64,000 nucleotides of DNA from Cyclaneusma minus (GCA_037179335.1 JAKZHN010000014.1:930001-994000), one strand, 5' to 3'. Positions 47,786 through 57,019 are shown, numbered from the stretch's first letter. Notes: generated by a model not told the origin, from the letters alone. A program made the numbers and translations.

Positions 47786-48059
47786 TTCTTGGTTGTCGCG
47801 GACCACATACACGAAGGTCGAGGGCATCTCCGCTATGCCCAAGGCCATTAAGGAAGGCCTGGTGGGTGAAATCTCGAGCGCCTTGAAGATGCTTCAAGAA
47901 ACCGGCAAAATGGTTGCCAGTGATGTCTCGAGGAAGCAACAAGCTGTCACGCAGCTTAACTTCAGATTGATGGACGCCAACAACAAGGGCATGCAAGCCG
48001 AAGCTGAGAAGAAGCTGGCCATCAACGAGCGTGACTGGATGAGAAGACGATCGAGATAA
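47778..48059 (+). CDS. 93-residue coiled-coil frame, family B
   Basis: The ATG lies inside the end of cassette 7. MSSSWLSRTTYTKVEGISAM, then KAIKEGLVGEISSALKMLQE, SRKQQAVTQLNFRLMDANNK and a helical charged end. TKVxGISAMPKxIxEGLxG recurs at 60245. A shifted frame continues IIEIINLQVTIHRLSNELT-like sequence to about 48105, and RLSNELKTAREN recurs at 57103. The family is therefore split over three places. The start is well placed for expression. Confidence 0.45.
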   Translation: MSSSWLSRTTYTKVEGISAMPKAIKEGLVGEISSALKMLQETGKMVASDVSRKQQAVTQLNFRLMDANNKGMQAEAEKKLAINERDWMRRRSR

Positions 48060-48124
48060 TCAACCTGCAAGTGACCATCCACAGGTTGAGCAACGAGCTC
48101 ACGGTGGGTGGGCTGCTCTCTCCG

Positions 48125-48420
48125 CGGCTGCCAATGATGTGCTCTGCTGTCGTTGATGTTCGGTGCCGTTTCCACGGTTTGCGGCATCACAATGGCTCCT
48201 CCTGCCGCCGAAAACGTGTCCCCAATCGGGATTGCGAACCTTCCTCGGCAAAGACACAAGATCGTCGCAAAGCAAGGTGTCGCCGATGCCTGCTGGAAGC
48301 AAACTTGGCATCGAGATGAACAGCTGCAAGCCCTTGTCTCTTGTGGCTATAAAAGGCACCACGATCCCCGCTCTCTTTGGCTTCCCAAGAATGGATCCTC
48401 TTGTGGAATCTTTAATGTCC
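48125..48420 (+). promoter_or_regulatory. TATA-leader cassette 8
   Basis: CTCTGCTGTCGTTGATGTTC at 48138, TATAAAAGGCACCACGATCC at 48348, CTCTTTGGCTTCCCAAGAAT. The terminus has become TTTAATGTCC, again creating an ATG (48414). The box-to-TATA distance is about 200 bp, longer than elsewhere. Confidence 0.7.
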
Positions 48421-48621
48421 CTGCTCCCCTGCATGGCCGGTGCCAGTGCAAGAGCAAACGTCGGGAGACCTATCGTGGACAACATTGAACAGCGCTTCGA
48501 TGCTTACCTCGATGCTGAGAAAAAGGTCAACCGCATGAACATTATCGACAACCGTGTTCACGCCTGTGTTTACTTCATCCATTTGGAATGGGTGCTGAGA
48601 TTGCTGACCTGCGGGTCCTAG
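48414..48621 (+). pseudogene. Septin fragment fused to cassette 8 leader
   Basis: ATG 48414 opens MSLLPCMAGASARANVGRPI and continues VDNIEQRFDAYLDAEKKVNR and NIIDNRVHACVYFIH. PIV-x-x-I-x-x-x-FDAYLxAExxVNR...DxRVHACxYFI is the septin GTPase segment between switch II and the G4 region, closest in feel to Cdc11/AspA-type septins. Only about 45 of roughly 400 residues are present: no P-loop and no septin unique element. After FIH the frame leaves septin sequence and stops at TAG. The fragment is in frame with an ATG supplied by the leader. Confidence 0.75.
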
Positions 48622-48639
48622 CCACTTCGCAGACCCAGT

Positions 48640-48775
48640 CATGCCCCAGAACGTGACAATTCGCGCCCTTCTTCAGTTTCGGATAACCGACATCACCCCG
48701 AAGGAATGGAGTCACCTGATGACCAAGTCCGCGGTTAAACGACGATACACACATGTGTGCAGCCACAGTCTTTGA
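48640..48775 (+). pseudogene. Short gene fragment, unknown
   Basis: A frame reads VTIRALLQFRITDITPKEWS then HLMTKSAVKRRYTHVCSHSL and stops. Protein-like, unrecognised. The following 48.78-49.08 kb shows no coherent frame. Confidence 0.25.
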
Positions 48776-49099
48776 GCTTTCGTTCTCTGCTCGCCGCATG
48801 CTCGCTGACGTTTTCGAGAATCACGCCTTTTCGCGTCAGACCGTTCATCTCCGTTTTTTCGCTGCGCTGCTTAGACAAGACTTTACAGACAGACAGATGG
48901 ATCGGATAGGACAGACAGATATCATGCGACTGATTCACAGCTGTTAACAGCGCGCCTGATGTCCTGCTGACCGTCGCTTATCGGACAACGTGGCCACCAG
49001 CAACTCCGACCGAGGTGACCCCGTCCCGAGACCTACTCGCATTGTAGTTGTTGAATCTTGTGCCGAGGTTTAGACGAGGACGACGAAACTGCTGAACTC

Positions 49100-49194
49100 A
49101 GGTCCTCTTCGTCTATAAAAGGCAGGGTGATCTGCATCTCTTTGCCTCCCCAAGATGCAGTTTCTCCTGTAGAAAGATTTACCTGCCCATCATC
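49100..49194 (+). promoter_or_regulatory. TATA-leader cassette 9
   Basis: GTCTATAAAAGGCAGGGTGA at 49112, CATCTCTTTGCCTCCCCAAG, then ACCTGCCCATCATC. Confidence 0.7.
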
Positions 49195-49480
49195 TGCGGG
49201 TGAGAGACGCGGAGAGCGAGTACTTGGAGCTTCGCAAGCGTGCGAGACAATGTCGGACACGTCAGAGACGTGCTGATGTTCGTCTCGACTTGAAGCGTCT
49301 CCGCAAGCAAGCCCAAGATCGCAGCTTACTGCACGGTGAGCTTGCTGTCCTGCACTGCGCCCGGTGACAAGAAGGTCAAGAAGGTTCAGAACTTCAACAA
49401 TGACTTGCGCATCCTGAAGTTTCGCACCCTCAAGCGCTTCAACATGACTCTCCCCACGTACAACATTGTCGCCCACAAGC
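49180..49480 (+). pseudogene. Charged coiled-coil fragment
   Basis: A frame reads RVRDAESEYLELRKRARQCR, TRQRRADVRLDLKRLRKQAQ and DRSLLHGELAVLHC. The next gives FNNDLRILKFRTLKRFNMTL and PTYNIVAHKLFEAL. Heavily Arg/Leu-patterned, coiled-coil-like. Unrecognised. Confidence 0.35.
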
Positions 49481-49539
49481 TGTTCGAAGCCCTGGCTTGC
49501 TTTGGCGGTAGAAACGCACTGGCTCAACCAGGAATGCAA

Positions 49540-49870
49540 ACGCCACCAGCTGACGGCATGTGGTATGAAGCCTGCTGCCGTCCCTCGAGTTGGCTACTAC
49601 GAGGCCAACCGCCGTTTGTTGGTGGCGATGCAGAAATTGATGACCGAGTCAAGCAGCCACTCAACAACATGTGCAAGCTCGGTGCTCCCGACAACGCCGA
49701 AACAGGTTTGGCAAGCGGTGCTCAAGAGGACCTGCTTGGAAACGTCGACATTCGAGGCGAACGGCCTGTCATTGCAGACACTGGTCTTGACGCATCGCAG
49801 TTGGATGCAGTCAAGCGAATGATGACGAAGAAGGTCGCAATCATCCAAGGACCACCAGGTACCTGCTTCT
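49540..49870 (+). pseudogene. NFX1-type superfamily 1 helicase fragment
   Basis: One frame has PRVGYYEANRRLLVAMQKLM. A second, after a shift, has TGLDASQLDAVKRMMTKKVA then IIQGPPGT. LDxSQxxAxKRxLTxxxAIIQGPPGTGKT is the Q-motif plus Walker A of UPF1/Sen1/NFX1-type helicases, and the GYYEANRRLL block precedes it in NFX1-type members. The two pieces are in the right order about 200 bp apart. The Walker A breaks off at GPPGT: the next residues are CFCDRSG, not GKT, so ATP binding is lost. Confidence 0.6.
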
Positions 49871-50140
49871 GCGACCGGTCAGGAAGACAAGGTGGCCGAA
49901 GACACACAGGATGTTGCCAGCGGTGCACTCACCCGGCAAGACGTTGATGAGTTCATCTCTGCACCGAGTACATGTCGAGGCAAAGAAAACGAGATCTTGG
50001 TGTTGTGATGAATGCGGTTGATGAGATCGAGAAGAGTGCTGGTCAGAACACGGCAGGAAGTGTTCTGAGGCCATTTGATTGATCTTTTGGGTGTCTGGCC
50101 ACGTCCGGTTCATCAATTGTCGCGCAGCAAAGCTGCTACC
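49870..50140 (+). other. Sequence after helicase fragment
   Basis: A short frame reads VAEDTQDVASGALTRQDVDE and FISAPST, then stops. The rest to the next cassette shows nothing clear. Confidence 0.25.
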
Positions 50141-50204
50141 GCCCTCACGACCCAGCTCTCGATATGTCCGCTCTGTATGCTTAGAATCCCGCTCAGGGTG
50201 ACTC

Positions 50205-50285
50205 CTGGGTGGCTATAAAAAGGCAGGACGATCCGCACTACCATGGCCTCTCTAGGAAGACTTTTAGTCAGGGAGCATGTTCAGG
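50205..50285 (+). promoter_or_regulatory. TATA-leader cassette 10
   Basis: GGCTATAAAAAGGCAGGACG at 50211, CACTACCATGGCCTCTCTAG, GAAGACTTTTAG. An ATG (50243) falls at the expected initiator, 29 bp after TATA. Confidence 0.7.
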
Positions 50286-50854
50286 TTGAGAACCTGGATG
50301 TGGTGCTCATGGAGGTTGCACTCATGGGCGTGAAGGAGAACCACGGAGACCCCTTCTACGTCAAGCCCAAGACGCCCGCCCCGAACCCCCAAGCTCTCAG
50401 TGATATGGATCGTCTGACCAGGCTTGCGAGACTCGCGCAGAGTCTCCCGACCGTGAGTCTCCTGTCCGGGAGTCGTCTGTCCGGGAGTCACCTGTCCGAA
50501 AGTTTGAAGGTGCCGATACTGGTGCTCACAACTACTCCCAGTACTTGGGAGCCTATGACGACCAGATATACAGCGGCATGGTTGGAAACCCTGAGATCGG
50601 CAACGATGCTGGTCCACACTTCACCGACTACAGTCGGATCTCGTCGCCTCACTCACGACGCCACTAAGATCTCGGATGCAGTGTTGAGTAAGTGCGGTCT
50701 TGCCCGTCATACTGGACAAACCTTGATGACCAAGAAGACGATTGGTGCCAACGACCCCGAGAATGTCCGCATTGTCAGCATGGTCGAGAACGACCACAGG
50801 GAGGCCGAGGAGGCTGACGGAGATATGATGGACGTTGAGACTCGCAAGCAGTAG
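50243..50854 (+). CDS. 203-residue frame after cassette 10, contains family F
   Basis: MASLGRLLVREHVQVENLDV, a Leu/Ser-rich direct repeat (LLSGSRLSGSHLSES), then ISDAVLSKCGLARHTGQTLM and TKKTIGANDPENVRIVSMVE, ending in an acidic tail at TAG 50852. KKTIGANDPENxRIVxMVEN and the preceding SDAVLxK recur at 52737-52855. In the middle another frame looks more protein-like (HNYSQYLGAYDDQIYSGMVG). It may be intact or a chimera; family not recognised. Confidence 0.4.
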   Translation: MASLGRLLVREHVQVENLDVVLMEVALMGVKENHGDPFYVKPKTPAPNPQALSDMDRLTRLARLAQSLPTVSLLSGSRLSGSHLSESLKVPILVLTTTPSTWEPMTTRYTAAWLETLRSATMLVHTSPTTVGSRRLTHDATKISDAVLSKCGLARHTGQTLMTKKTIGANDPENVRIVSMVENDHREAEEADGDMMDVETRKQ

Positions 50855-50959
50855 ATGTCCATGGTGCGCCTCACAATGATTGGATGGGAAGACGTGCGGG
50901 ATTGCAATGTCGCAAGCTATCGACTTTGCTGTATCCTGACCATCCAACTCTGGACAGGG

Positions 50960-51300
50960 CTCCCACCGACGCTCTGAATGTCTGCGGTAGAAGTTTGTCG
51001 CGCTCCAAGTAGTCTCAAACTACTACGACCAACCGCCGATTTGCTTCTTCGGGTTCGACGAGAAGAGCAAGTTTGTCGTGGACCTTCTTTGTGTGAGACC
51101 CAGACGGAGCTCCCATTGATCCTCCACAGTTCTCTGCATTCTGGCTCGGTCGGATGGCCATCAGAACAGCGGAAGTCAATACAAACGTACTCGAAGGACA
51201 ACATCCCTTCCAGTCCATGCCTCGAGTATCCCGCAGCCAAGCTGCCACCACCCATCGACCCTGCTCTTGAATTGTTTGCCTTGTTTGCCGAGCTTCGCTC
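50960..51300 (+). pseudogene. Gene fragments, unknown
   Basis: Sense frames give LQVVSNYYDQPPICFFGFDE then KSKFVVDLL (stop near 51117), followed in another frame by FSAFWLGRMAIRTAEVNTNV and LEGQHPFQSMPR. Confidence 0.3.
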
Positions 51301-51309
51301 AGAGTGATT

Positions 51310-51400
51310 TCCGGATGCCTATAAGAAGGCCCTACGGTCTCCACCACTTGGCTTCTCCAGGAACACCTCTTTTGTGTCGAAGAGATTAGGTCAGGCCAGT
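51310..51400 (+). promoter_or_regulatory. TATA-leader cassette 11, degenerate
   Basis: GCCTATAAGAAGGCCCTACG at 51318, then CCACTTGGCTTCTCCAGGAA. TATA altered to TATAAGAAG; no CACGCCATC terminus. Confidence 0.6.
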
Positions 51401-51409
51401 CTGGTCGCG

Positions 51410-51569
51410 GGAGCCCTTTCCACCCATCCGCCGAGCACCCGCGTCATATGACGAATTCATGCGAGAAGTTGAAGCTTTGAAGATACTCACCAGTATCAAA
51501 GCAAAGAACGTCAACTACGTCATCGAATCTATGCTGGTAGGCCATACTATGTGGCTAGTTAGCGAATAA
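51410..51569 (+). pseudogene. Gene fragment, unknown (family G)
   Basis: A frame reads PIRRAPASYDEFMREVEALK, then ILTSIKAKNVNYVIESMLVG and stops at TAA. SYDEFM (TACGACGAATTCATG-like) also occurs at 42615-42635 in another context. Confidence 0.35.
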
Positions 51570-51910
51570 TGTGCCGGTGGAAGTGTGATGCCCTTCCTCT
51601 CCATCACAATCCAGACGATCATCATGCTCGTCCTCGTCCTCCTCGTCCGGATCATGTGGCTCGCTCACATCCGCTTTGCAGGCCACGCGTTGCGCCCTAT
51701 CAACCGCACGCAATTCAGGGGATACGGATCGGCCTGGATGGACAATGACAGAACCGGCGTCTTTGACGCCCTTCCCATCCATCACTGCCTCAGAAAGGCA
51801 TGGAATGCGACGATGCGCGCTGGGAGGGTTGATGATCGACAGTAGCTCCCAGGAACGTCAAGACAAGATGTTTCGCAAACCACTCGTGTGTTGGGCTTTG
51901 ACGCGCCGGA

Positions 51911-52290
51911 TTGACCGAGCCATCTGCCACCGTGACCGTGTTCTGCTCCCGTCTCGTTCTCTTCCGCGAGACGCTCAATGATCTTGATGCTGCCCACGAT
52001 ATGGCAGATGCATACAAAGGCTTCTCTGAGACGATCAGCTTGGACTCTGACACGATTCGTCCAAGTGCGGTGGCCGACAACTCAGCCCAGGATTTCAGTC
52101 GCCCTCCACTCAGTGATCCTGCTGATATCAATCCCGAGCGACGCACCCAGGACTGGAAGTCCCTTGCTTCTGATCCGCCAGCATCCGCCAAGCCCATCTT
52201 TTGCCTTCCTCTCTCCACAGAGAAATTATTCGGGAAGGGAATGGGGAAGATGCATAAGGCCCGTCGGGCTGCCTGCCGCCTCTGCCGGGA
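51911..52290 (+). pseudogene. Gene fragment, unknown
   Basis: A frame reads RETLNDLDAAHDMADAYKGF, SETISLDSDTIRPSAVADNS and RTQDWKSLASDPPASAKPIF. It stays open through cassette 12. Protein-like, not recognised. Confidence 0.35.
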
Positions 52291-52324
52291 GTCGTGGTTA
52301 CACGTGACTGCGCTCAGGGGTAGC

Positions 52325-52408
52325 TTTCGGATCTATGAAAGGCAGAATGATCTGCACCCACTTTGCCTCTCCAGGAAAACTTCTCGTCCGCGAACTGTTC
52401 ACGCCATT
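52325..52408 (+). promoter_or_regulatory. TATA-leader cassette 12
   Basis: ATCTATGAAAGGCAGAATGA at 52331 (TATA weakened to TATGAAA), CACTTTGCCTCTCCAGGAAA, then GTTCACGCCATT to 52408. Confidence 0.65.
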
Positions 52409-52560
52409 CTGGAGCGAGAGCAACTGAGCACCTCCTCCCTGGAGTTCATCTCCGCGTTCTTCGACGTCGACCGCAGCGAGGTCGAGAACCGAATCAAGAA
52501 CATCTTCCCGAGGATAGTGTGGCAGCACGGCCCACCGCAATGGCTGCTGTCCTTTCTTTC
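52409..52560 (+). pseudogene. Body after cassette 12
   Basis: Frame LEREQLSTSSLEFISAFFDV, then DRSEVENRIKNIFPRIVWQH, beginning directly at the cassette end. Helical, unrecognised. Confidence 0.35.
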
Positions 52561-52734
52561 GCCTGCTGTCGTCCACGGCCCGCTGGACCCTCCAATGGCC
52601 GTGGACGACACAATGGGGCGACAGAGCGCGAGAACCTTGCCGTTCGATGGTTGCCAAAGACGGCGACAGGGGCCGCGCACAGAAAGAAGGCAGTGCCATG
52701 TCGGGTAGCAAAGAGTCGACCCCTGAGGCTGGCC

Positions 52735-52860
52735 TCTCGGATGCGGTGTTGCACAAGCGCGCGCTTACCCGTGTTCCCAGAAGATGATGTCCAAAAAAGA
52801 CAATCGGTGCCAATGACCCCGAGAATAATCGAATCGTCGCCATGGTCGAGAACAAAGGTC
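52735..52860 (+). pseudogene. Family F, second copy
   Basis: LSDAVLHKRALTR, then a frame change and KKTIGANDPENNRIVAMVEN. About 100 bp matching 50681-50795 with substitutions and indels, showing that body sequences are duplicated as well as cassettes. Confidence 0.6.
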
Positions 52861-52864
52861 TCCG

Positions 52865-53491
52865 ATGGCAATGGATTGCAGATCGCATCCATCGCTGGCT
52901 TTCCACGATCGGCACACGGCTCAAGCACCGTGGCACATGGAAGTTCGTCTGGTCTTCCCATCTGGGCACTTAACGACATCATCCGGGAAGAATCCATGTT
53001 TGTCCGAGTCGCCACCCTCCAATGATTCCAAGGAGTACATCGGCTACTCTCTCAAAGGTGCCACTGCGAATGGGAAAGGGGAAACGTTCACGTCGCTGGA
53101 TCCGATGAACATACCAACGTTCGGCAATCTTGGCAATTCTCGACGACGGGTCTTGACTGAGCAATTCCCTCAAGCGATGATCAATCAGGTGAGTACACTC
53201 TCAAGGTGCGTGCCGATTGAGCGTCCGCTGATCCACAATAGCCAGGTTCGACGCTTCCACAACTGGCCAAAGCCGCCATACAACGAAGCCATTCTTGGAG
53301 TGCAAGTAACTCGCACTACCGATATCATCGATGTCAAATTCGTCTCTAACAAGTACGTAACTGTCGGATTGAGATATTCAGAGCCTGCCTTGGTGTCTGT
53401 GCCCCGGGTGACTCTGAAATTGAGATGTCTTGGAGTCGTGCACAGGCTTTTCGAAGCGAGGCTGGAAGGATGGGGGAATGTGGGAATGTGA
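52865..53491 (+). CDS. Two-exon gene candidate, unknown
   Basis: ATG 52865; exon 1 to 53188, intron 53189-53245 (GTGAGT donor, CTGATC, GCCAG acceptor, 57 bp, frame kept), exon 2 to TGA 53489. The latter part of exon 1 reads SNDSKEYIGYSLKGATANGK and RRRVLTEQFPQAMINQ; exon 2 gives RRFHNWPKPPYNEAILGVQV and FVSNKYVTVGLRYSEPALVS. No cassette lies directly upstream. Coherent composition over both exons, so possibly a real gene or a large captured piece. Confidence 0.4.
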   Translation: MAMDCRSHPSLAFHDRHTAQAPWHMEVRLVFPSGHLTTSSGKNPCLSESPPSNDSKEYIGYSLKGATANGKGETFTSLDPMNIPTFGNLGNSRRRVLTEQFPQAMINQVSTLSRCVPIERPLIHNSQVRRFHNWPKPPYNEAILGVQVTRTTDIIDVKFVSNKYVTVGLRYSEPALVSVPRVTLKLRCLGVVHRLFEARLEGWGNVGM

Positions 53492-53580
53492 GCATCGCAG
53501 GATGAGAGCATGGGGGGATGGCAGAACGAGCGGTTGCGAGAAGGGGGAAATAGGAGAATGAGAGCACGGAAGATGCAAGA
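53460..53580. repeat. Purine-rich imperfect repeats
   Basis: GAATGTGAGCATCGCAGGATGAGAGCATGGGGGGATG and similar GAGA/GGGGGA units, low complexity, directly after the stop codon. Confidence 0.4.
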
Positions 53581-53608
53581 TTCTTAATTCCATAGAACTC
53601 GAGTAGCG

Positions 53609-53703
53609 AGAAACAATCCAAGTGGTTAGAATTGGCCCAATTGACTCAATATGATGCAAGTGACGTGAAGTGATTTAGATAACTCGTAGCAATCCAGGTA
53701 ATG
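53609..53703. repeat. 19-bp-period array, copy 3 (diverged)
   Basis: Five 19-bp units: AGAAACAATCCAAGTGGTT, AGAATTGGCCCAATTGACT, CAATATGATGCAAGTGACG, and two weaker ones. Less conserved than copies 1, 2 and 5. Confidence 0.55.
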
Positions 53704-54080
53704 AATAAATGTACCGAGACTTTCTTGCTTGACAAGGAGATGGAAGTCCAAGAAGTACAAAGAGCGAAAGCATTGCAACTTTTGATCATTTCATCGGAGA
53801 CTGAAGTCAGGTCATAGACTAATCCAAAGCAATTGTGATGATGAAGCAATCTTCACCATTGTGTATCATAGTATCAAGAAGGATGGAGGGAACCTGGGTG
53901 AGTGTGAACTGGGAGGAAAGCAAAAGTTCACAAAAGACAAAGATGTGGAAATGAACCTGCCTGGTATCAACTAACAACCATGACTGAGTGTGTCATGTGA
54001 AGTAGAAACCTGTAGATATGAGTTCTGCACCCTCGTGACCCCTTTTCAGGGATGGTGAAGCTGTCGCCACCAGTGAATCT
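53704..54080. other. No gene seen
   Basis: GC-balanced stretch between the third 19-bp array and the next fragments. No coherent frame. GTGAATCTGTGAG at 54073 echoes the leader hairpin loop of cassette 6. Confidence 0.35.
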
Positions 54081-54223
54081 GTGAGATCTTGTGGTTTCTG
54101 TGAATGTAGAGGCCGACCAGTTTCAAGGCTGGATCCGTCTCAAGTGCCGGGATTGGTGCCGCTTGGACGAGATCTCTTTGTTTCTGGCATTGCGGCATCA
54201 TCGTTGCTTCAGACAGCTGCGGT

Positions 54224-54562
54224 ATGGCCTATGTCCAACGCCTCACGCCAGAGACCACCGCTTTCGAGCGGCCTGTTGAAGAAAGACCAGAGCATCTTGC
54301 CGTGCTCACACTTGGCACCGAGGATGACGAGGAGAGTCTTCTCAATAGCGACAAAGACCGAATGACGGCCTCTGTATTGCCCAAACATCCTCCAGCGAAA
54401 CAGCGACTCCCCCGAAACTCGACTCGCATCGCCAGGCACACTTGCTGCTATGTGCGAGCTCCTACCACCACTGCCGACGACTGGCCCCGAAGACGAAGCT
54501 CGACGACAAGGGAGAAGTCACCTAGCCCCTTGTACTCGACGACGAGGGCAGCCTGGTTATAA
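54224..54562 (+). CDS. 112-codon frame, unknown
   Basis: MAYVQRLTPETTAFERPVEE, then LAVLTLGTEDDEESLLNSDK and PKHPPAKQRLPRNSTRI, followed by a basic low-complexity end that runs into cassette 13. The N-terminal two thirds look like real protein. Unrecognised. Confidence 0.35.
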   Translation: MAYVQRLTPETTAFERPVEERPEHLAVLTLGTEDDEESLLNSDKDRMTASVLPKHPPAKQRLPRNSTRIARHTCCYVRAPTTTADDWPRRRSSTTREKSPSPLYSTTRAAWL

Positions 54563-54630
54563 GAAGGAGGACAATCCGCAGAATCTCGAGGTCCCCAAGA
54601 ACACGTCTTCTTTCGCATTATTCCACGCCC
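54550..54630 (+). promoter_or_regulatory. TATA-leader cassette 13
   Basis: TTATAAGAAGGAGGACAATC at 54556, CTCGAGGTCCCCAAGAACAC, then ATTCCACGCC. Variant subfamily with CAATCCGCA...CTCGAG(G/A)TC, shared with cassette 14. Confidence 0.65.
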
Positions 54631-54783
54631 TTGGTTTTTCCAGGGAGCTTCCCAGAGCCCGCCGTCAAGGAGGCTGCCCCACGCGCCAAAAGCCAATGGC
54701 AAGGCAAGAGGTTCACCCCCATCGCCGCTGCCGATGCCTGCCGCCGGAGACGAAGCTGACGCCACGATGAACGCGGCCAGGCC

Positions 54784-54960
54784 TTGGAACGGTTCATGGA
54801 GGAAGTTAACAACCTACCACGACTCCCTCTTCCCCATGATCTCGATAGGCTTCAGACTTTGATCGTCGAAGAACACACCCGCGATCAGCAGTTCCAGGGA
54901 GAGGATAGACTAAGAAGGCGGGTTCGACAGCCACTCAGATCTCGGCGACCAGGTAAAGAA
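54784..54960 (+). pseudogene. Gene fragment, unknown
   Basis: A frame reads LERFMEEVNNLPRLPLPHDL, DRLQTLIVEEHTRDQQFQGE, then Arg-rich sequence into cassette 14. Confidence 0.35.
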
Positions 54961-54989
54961 ATCCGATCCCATCTTCTGGAGGAGGTCAT

Positions 54990-55060
54990 ACTGGCTATAA
55001 AAAGGAGCACAATCCGCACAACCTCGAGATCTCCAGGAGCAATCGTCCTTGAGAGACAAT
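54990..55060 (+). promoter_or_regulatory. TATA-leader cassette 14
   Basis: GGCTATAAAAAGGAGCACAA at 54994, CAACCTCGAGATCTCCAGGA. Only about 440 bp from cassette 13 and the same sequence subtype, so a recent local duplication is likely. Confidence 0.7.
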
Positions 55061-55139
55061 CTAATGCCGCCCCCCGTGCCAGTGTGGAGCCAAGATGCCT
55101 GGTCCATTGAAGGACGCTGCCGGCCAACTCCCGGGCACA

Positions 55140-55262
55140 GCTAAGAAGAGCTGGGCTGGACTCTGGGCAGAGAGATGGCGAGGTCTTGCCTCCATTTTGT
55201 GACCCAGATGACGGTCCATGGAGGCAAGTTCATCTCCACCAAGATGTGCTTGGCCAGATGAC
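55140..55262 (+). pseudogene. Family A, second copy
   Basis: About 110 bp matching 44318-44425: WTLGREMARSCLHFVTQM, then VHGGKFISTKM and a stop. Substitutions are spread over all codon positions. Confidence 0.65.
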
Positions 55263-55529
55263 GGCACTCCTGTACGCAATGCGACAGTGAGCAGCTCTGT
55301 CGACAACAGCAGCATTGGTAAGACACTGATCCCGACAAACACCGCCTGTGATAACCTGCTGACGATGATTTCTCGAACCAGTAACCCCCAGCGACCTCCC
55401 CGTCAACGAGGACATGCAGCGTGCATGCGGCTCCCAAGTCGCTGGCTGGAGAACTCTCCACGAGATGCCCAACGCCGCCGCCACACGACCACGCTCTCTT
55501 CCAACAATGAATCGAGCATAAGCCGTCCG

Positions 55530-56050
55530 CAGTATCAACACAAACGTGGACTCAGCGAAGCCTGCGGCATGGCGCCATCCGCACCCAAAGACCGCTTTGC
55601 GAGCGCGCTCAGCGCCTTCGAAACATCGCCTGACAGCACATACAAGAACACGGTTGACGACCCTGATAAAGATGGTATGGATGCGGAGCCCAAGTTGCCA
55701 CCCGTTGGCAACTTCGCACCACCACCGAGCGCCAGCAAGGAGACGAAGAAGCGTCTTCGCCCTGCCGCAGCTAGCATGAACCAAATGCCTCTCGCCGATG
55801 GCAGAGTAAGCCTCGCACAGAGTGGCAACGCGAACAAGGTATGCTTCCGTCAAAGACGGCCAGATTCCCGCTGGAGCCTTACTTCCCATGTATCTCGCAG
55901 TTGCTGACGATTTGATGTAGCGCCTCAAGACAGGCCATGGCACATCCAAGGCCATCGTACCCAGCGAATTGATGCACCTATCGCCCACCTTGGCTCTCAG
56001 CTGTCGAGTGTCGCTACACCCCGCCTATCGCCATCACCAATGCACATCGG
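55530..56050 (+). pseudogene. Intron-containing gene fragment, unknown
   Basis: Frame KDRFASALSAFETSPDSTYK, VDDPDKDGMDAEPKLPPVGN, PLADGRVSLAQSGNANK, then an intron 55839-55920 (GTATGC...TTGCTGACG...TGTAG). The spliced frame continues RLKTGHGTSKAIVPSELMHL, while another frame (IDAPIAHLGSQLSSVATPRL) looks more natural, implying an indel. Ser/Pro/Ala-rich. MTPLADGPADG at 57978 echoes PLADGR. Confidence 0.4.
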
Positions 56051-56069
56051 TGCGGCTCGTTCGCGAATC

Positions 56070-56155
56070 CCTGCCTACAAAAAGAACCCTCCCCCACAAC
56101 CTCGAGCCCTCCAAGGAGCAGTTCCTGTGTTGTTGATATACACGCTCTCGGTATT
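56070..56155 (+). promoter_or_regulatory. TATA-leader cassette 15, degenerate
   Basis: GCCTACAAAAAGAACCCTCC at 56074, CAACCTCGAGCCCTCCAAGG, ATATACACGC. TATA box mutated to TACAAAA. Confidence 0.55.
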
Positions 56156-56204
56156 GTCTTCTCTCGGTCCAGGACGCTTCTCTGGCGCTGGAGAATGCGA
56201 GTGA

Positions 56205-56261
56205 TCTGGTTGGTGTGTTGTGGCGACTTGGCCATTGAGACACCACAACACACCAACCAGA
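56205..56261. repeat. Perfect 19-bp inverted repeat
   Basis: TCTGGTTGGTGTGTTGTGG (56205-56223) and its exact inverse (56243-56261) around a 19-base loop. Confidence 0.95.
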
Positions 56262-56520
56262 GACATGCAGCCCCCATCATCCAAGGCTCTCTCATCCGGA
56301 CTGCCTCCTGGAATGGGCGGTCAGGCCCAACGCAATGTGATCCCGTTGCCTCCTCCTAACTCCACGAGTTCCAAATCCCAGGCCATGGGGGGAGACGTGG
56401 TACAGGATGCAGCAACAAGGCATCTACTACCCGGACGAGGTGGACGAATGGCTGGCGAAGAACGGAAAGAAGTAGGGCTTCACAGAGCAGCAATTCGACT
56501 CCGTCTTGGAGGCATCGGCG
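56262..56520 (+). pseudogene. Gene fragments with an internal stop
   Basis: ATG 56265 opens MQPPSSKALSSGLPPGMGGQ (Pro/Ser-rich). An overlapping frame gives QQQGIYYPDEVDEWLAKNGK, K, TAG, GFTEQQFDSVLEAS. The TAG could have been CAG (C-to-T). Unrecognised. Confidence 0.35.
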
Positions 56521-56599
56521 GTCCTTACTACCACCGTTTGCCTCCCGTGGTTGTGGAGTCACCGAGAAGGATGCCTGCTGTCGTGCAGAGGCTGTCACC

Positions 56600-56920
56600 G
56601 CTGAATGCAGCGAAGTGCCCCCGAAAGGTTCCGAGCCCACTTTCAGGATGCTCTACGACACCAACTTTGACAGCAACCCCTCCGGAAACAAGCAGGCCAA
56701 GGCTGGCAAACAAGGCAAGGGAGGCAAGAGGCTGGCTAAGAATAACAGCCAGATCGATGGCGGCGAGAAGGGTGTGGTCAAGGACGATGAGAAGGGCCCG
56801 ATCAAGAACGGTGAGAACGGTCTGGCCAGGACGGCGAGAAGGGTCTGGCCATTCCTGGCTCCGGTTGAGAAAGAATGGCACATACTGGAATTTCCACCAG
56901 ATGTGGCCACGCAAGGCTGA
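56600..56920 (+). pseudogene. Lys/Gly-rich fragment
   Basis: A frame reads SEPTFRMLYDTNFDSNPSGN, KQAKAGKQGKGGKRLAKNNS and GGEKGVVKDDEKGPIKNGEN, with an internal short repeat (GEKG/DEKG/GENG). Basic, disordered. Stops at TGA 56918. Confidence 0.35.
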
Positions 56921-57019
56921 ACCCGTGATGCCACTCACCATGCTCACCGGATGATCCAGAACCTCAAGGGCAACATCCATCGTGAAAAGACCGAGAAGCT
57001 TGAACACGAGCTCCGACAG

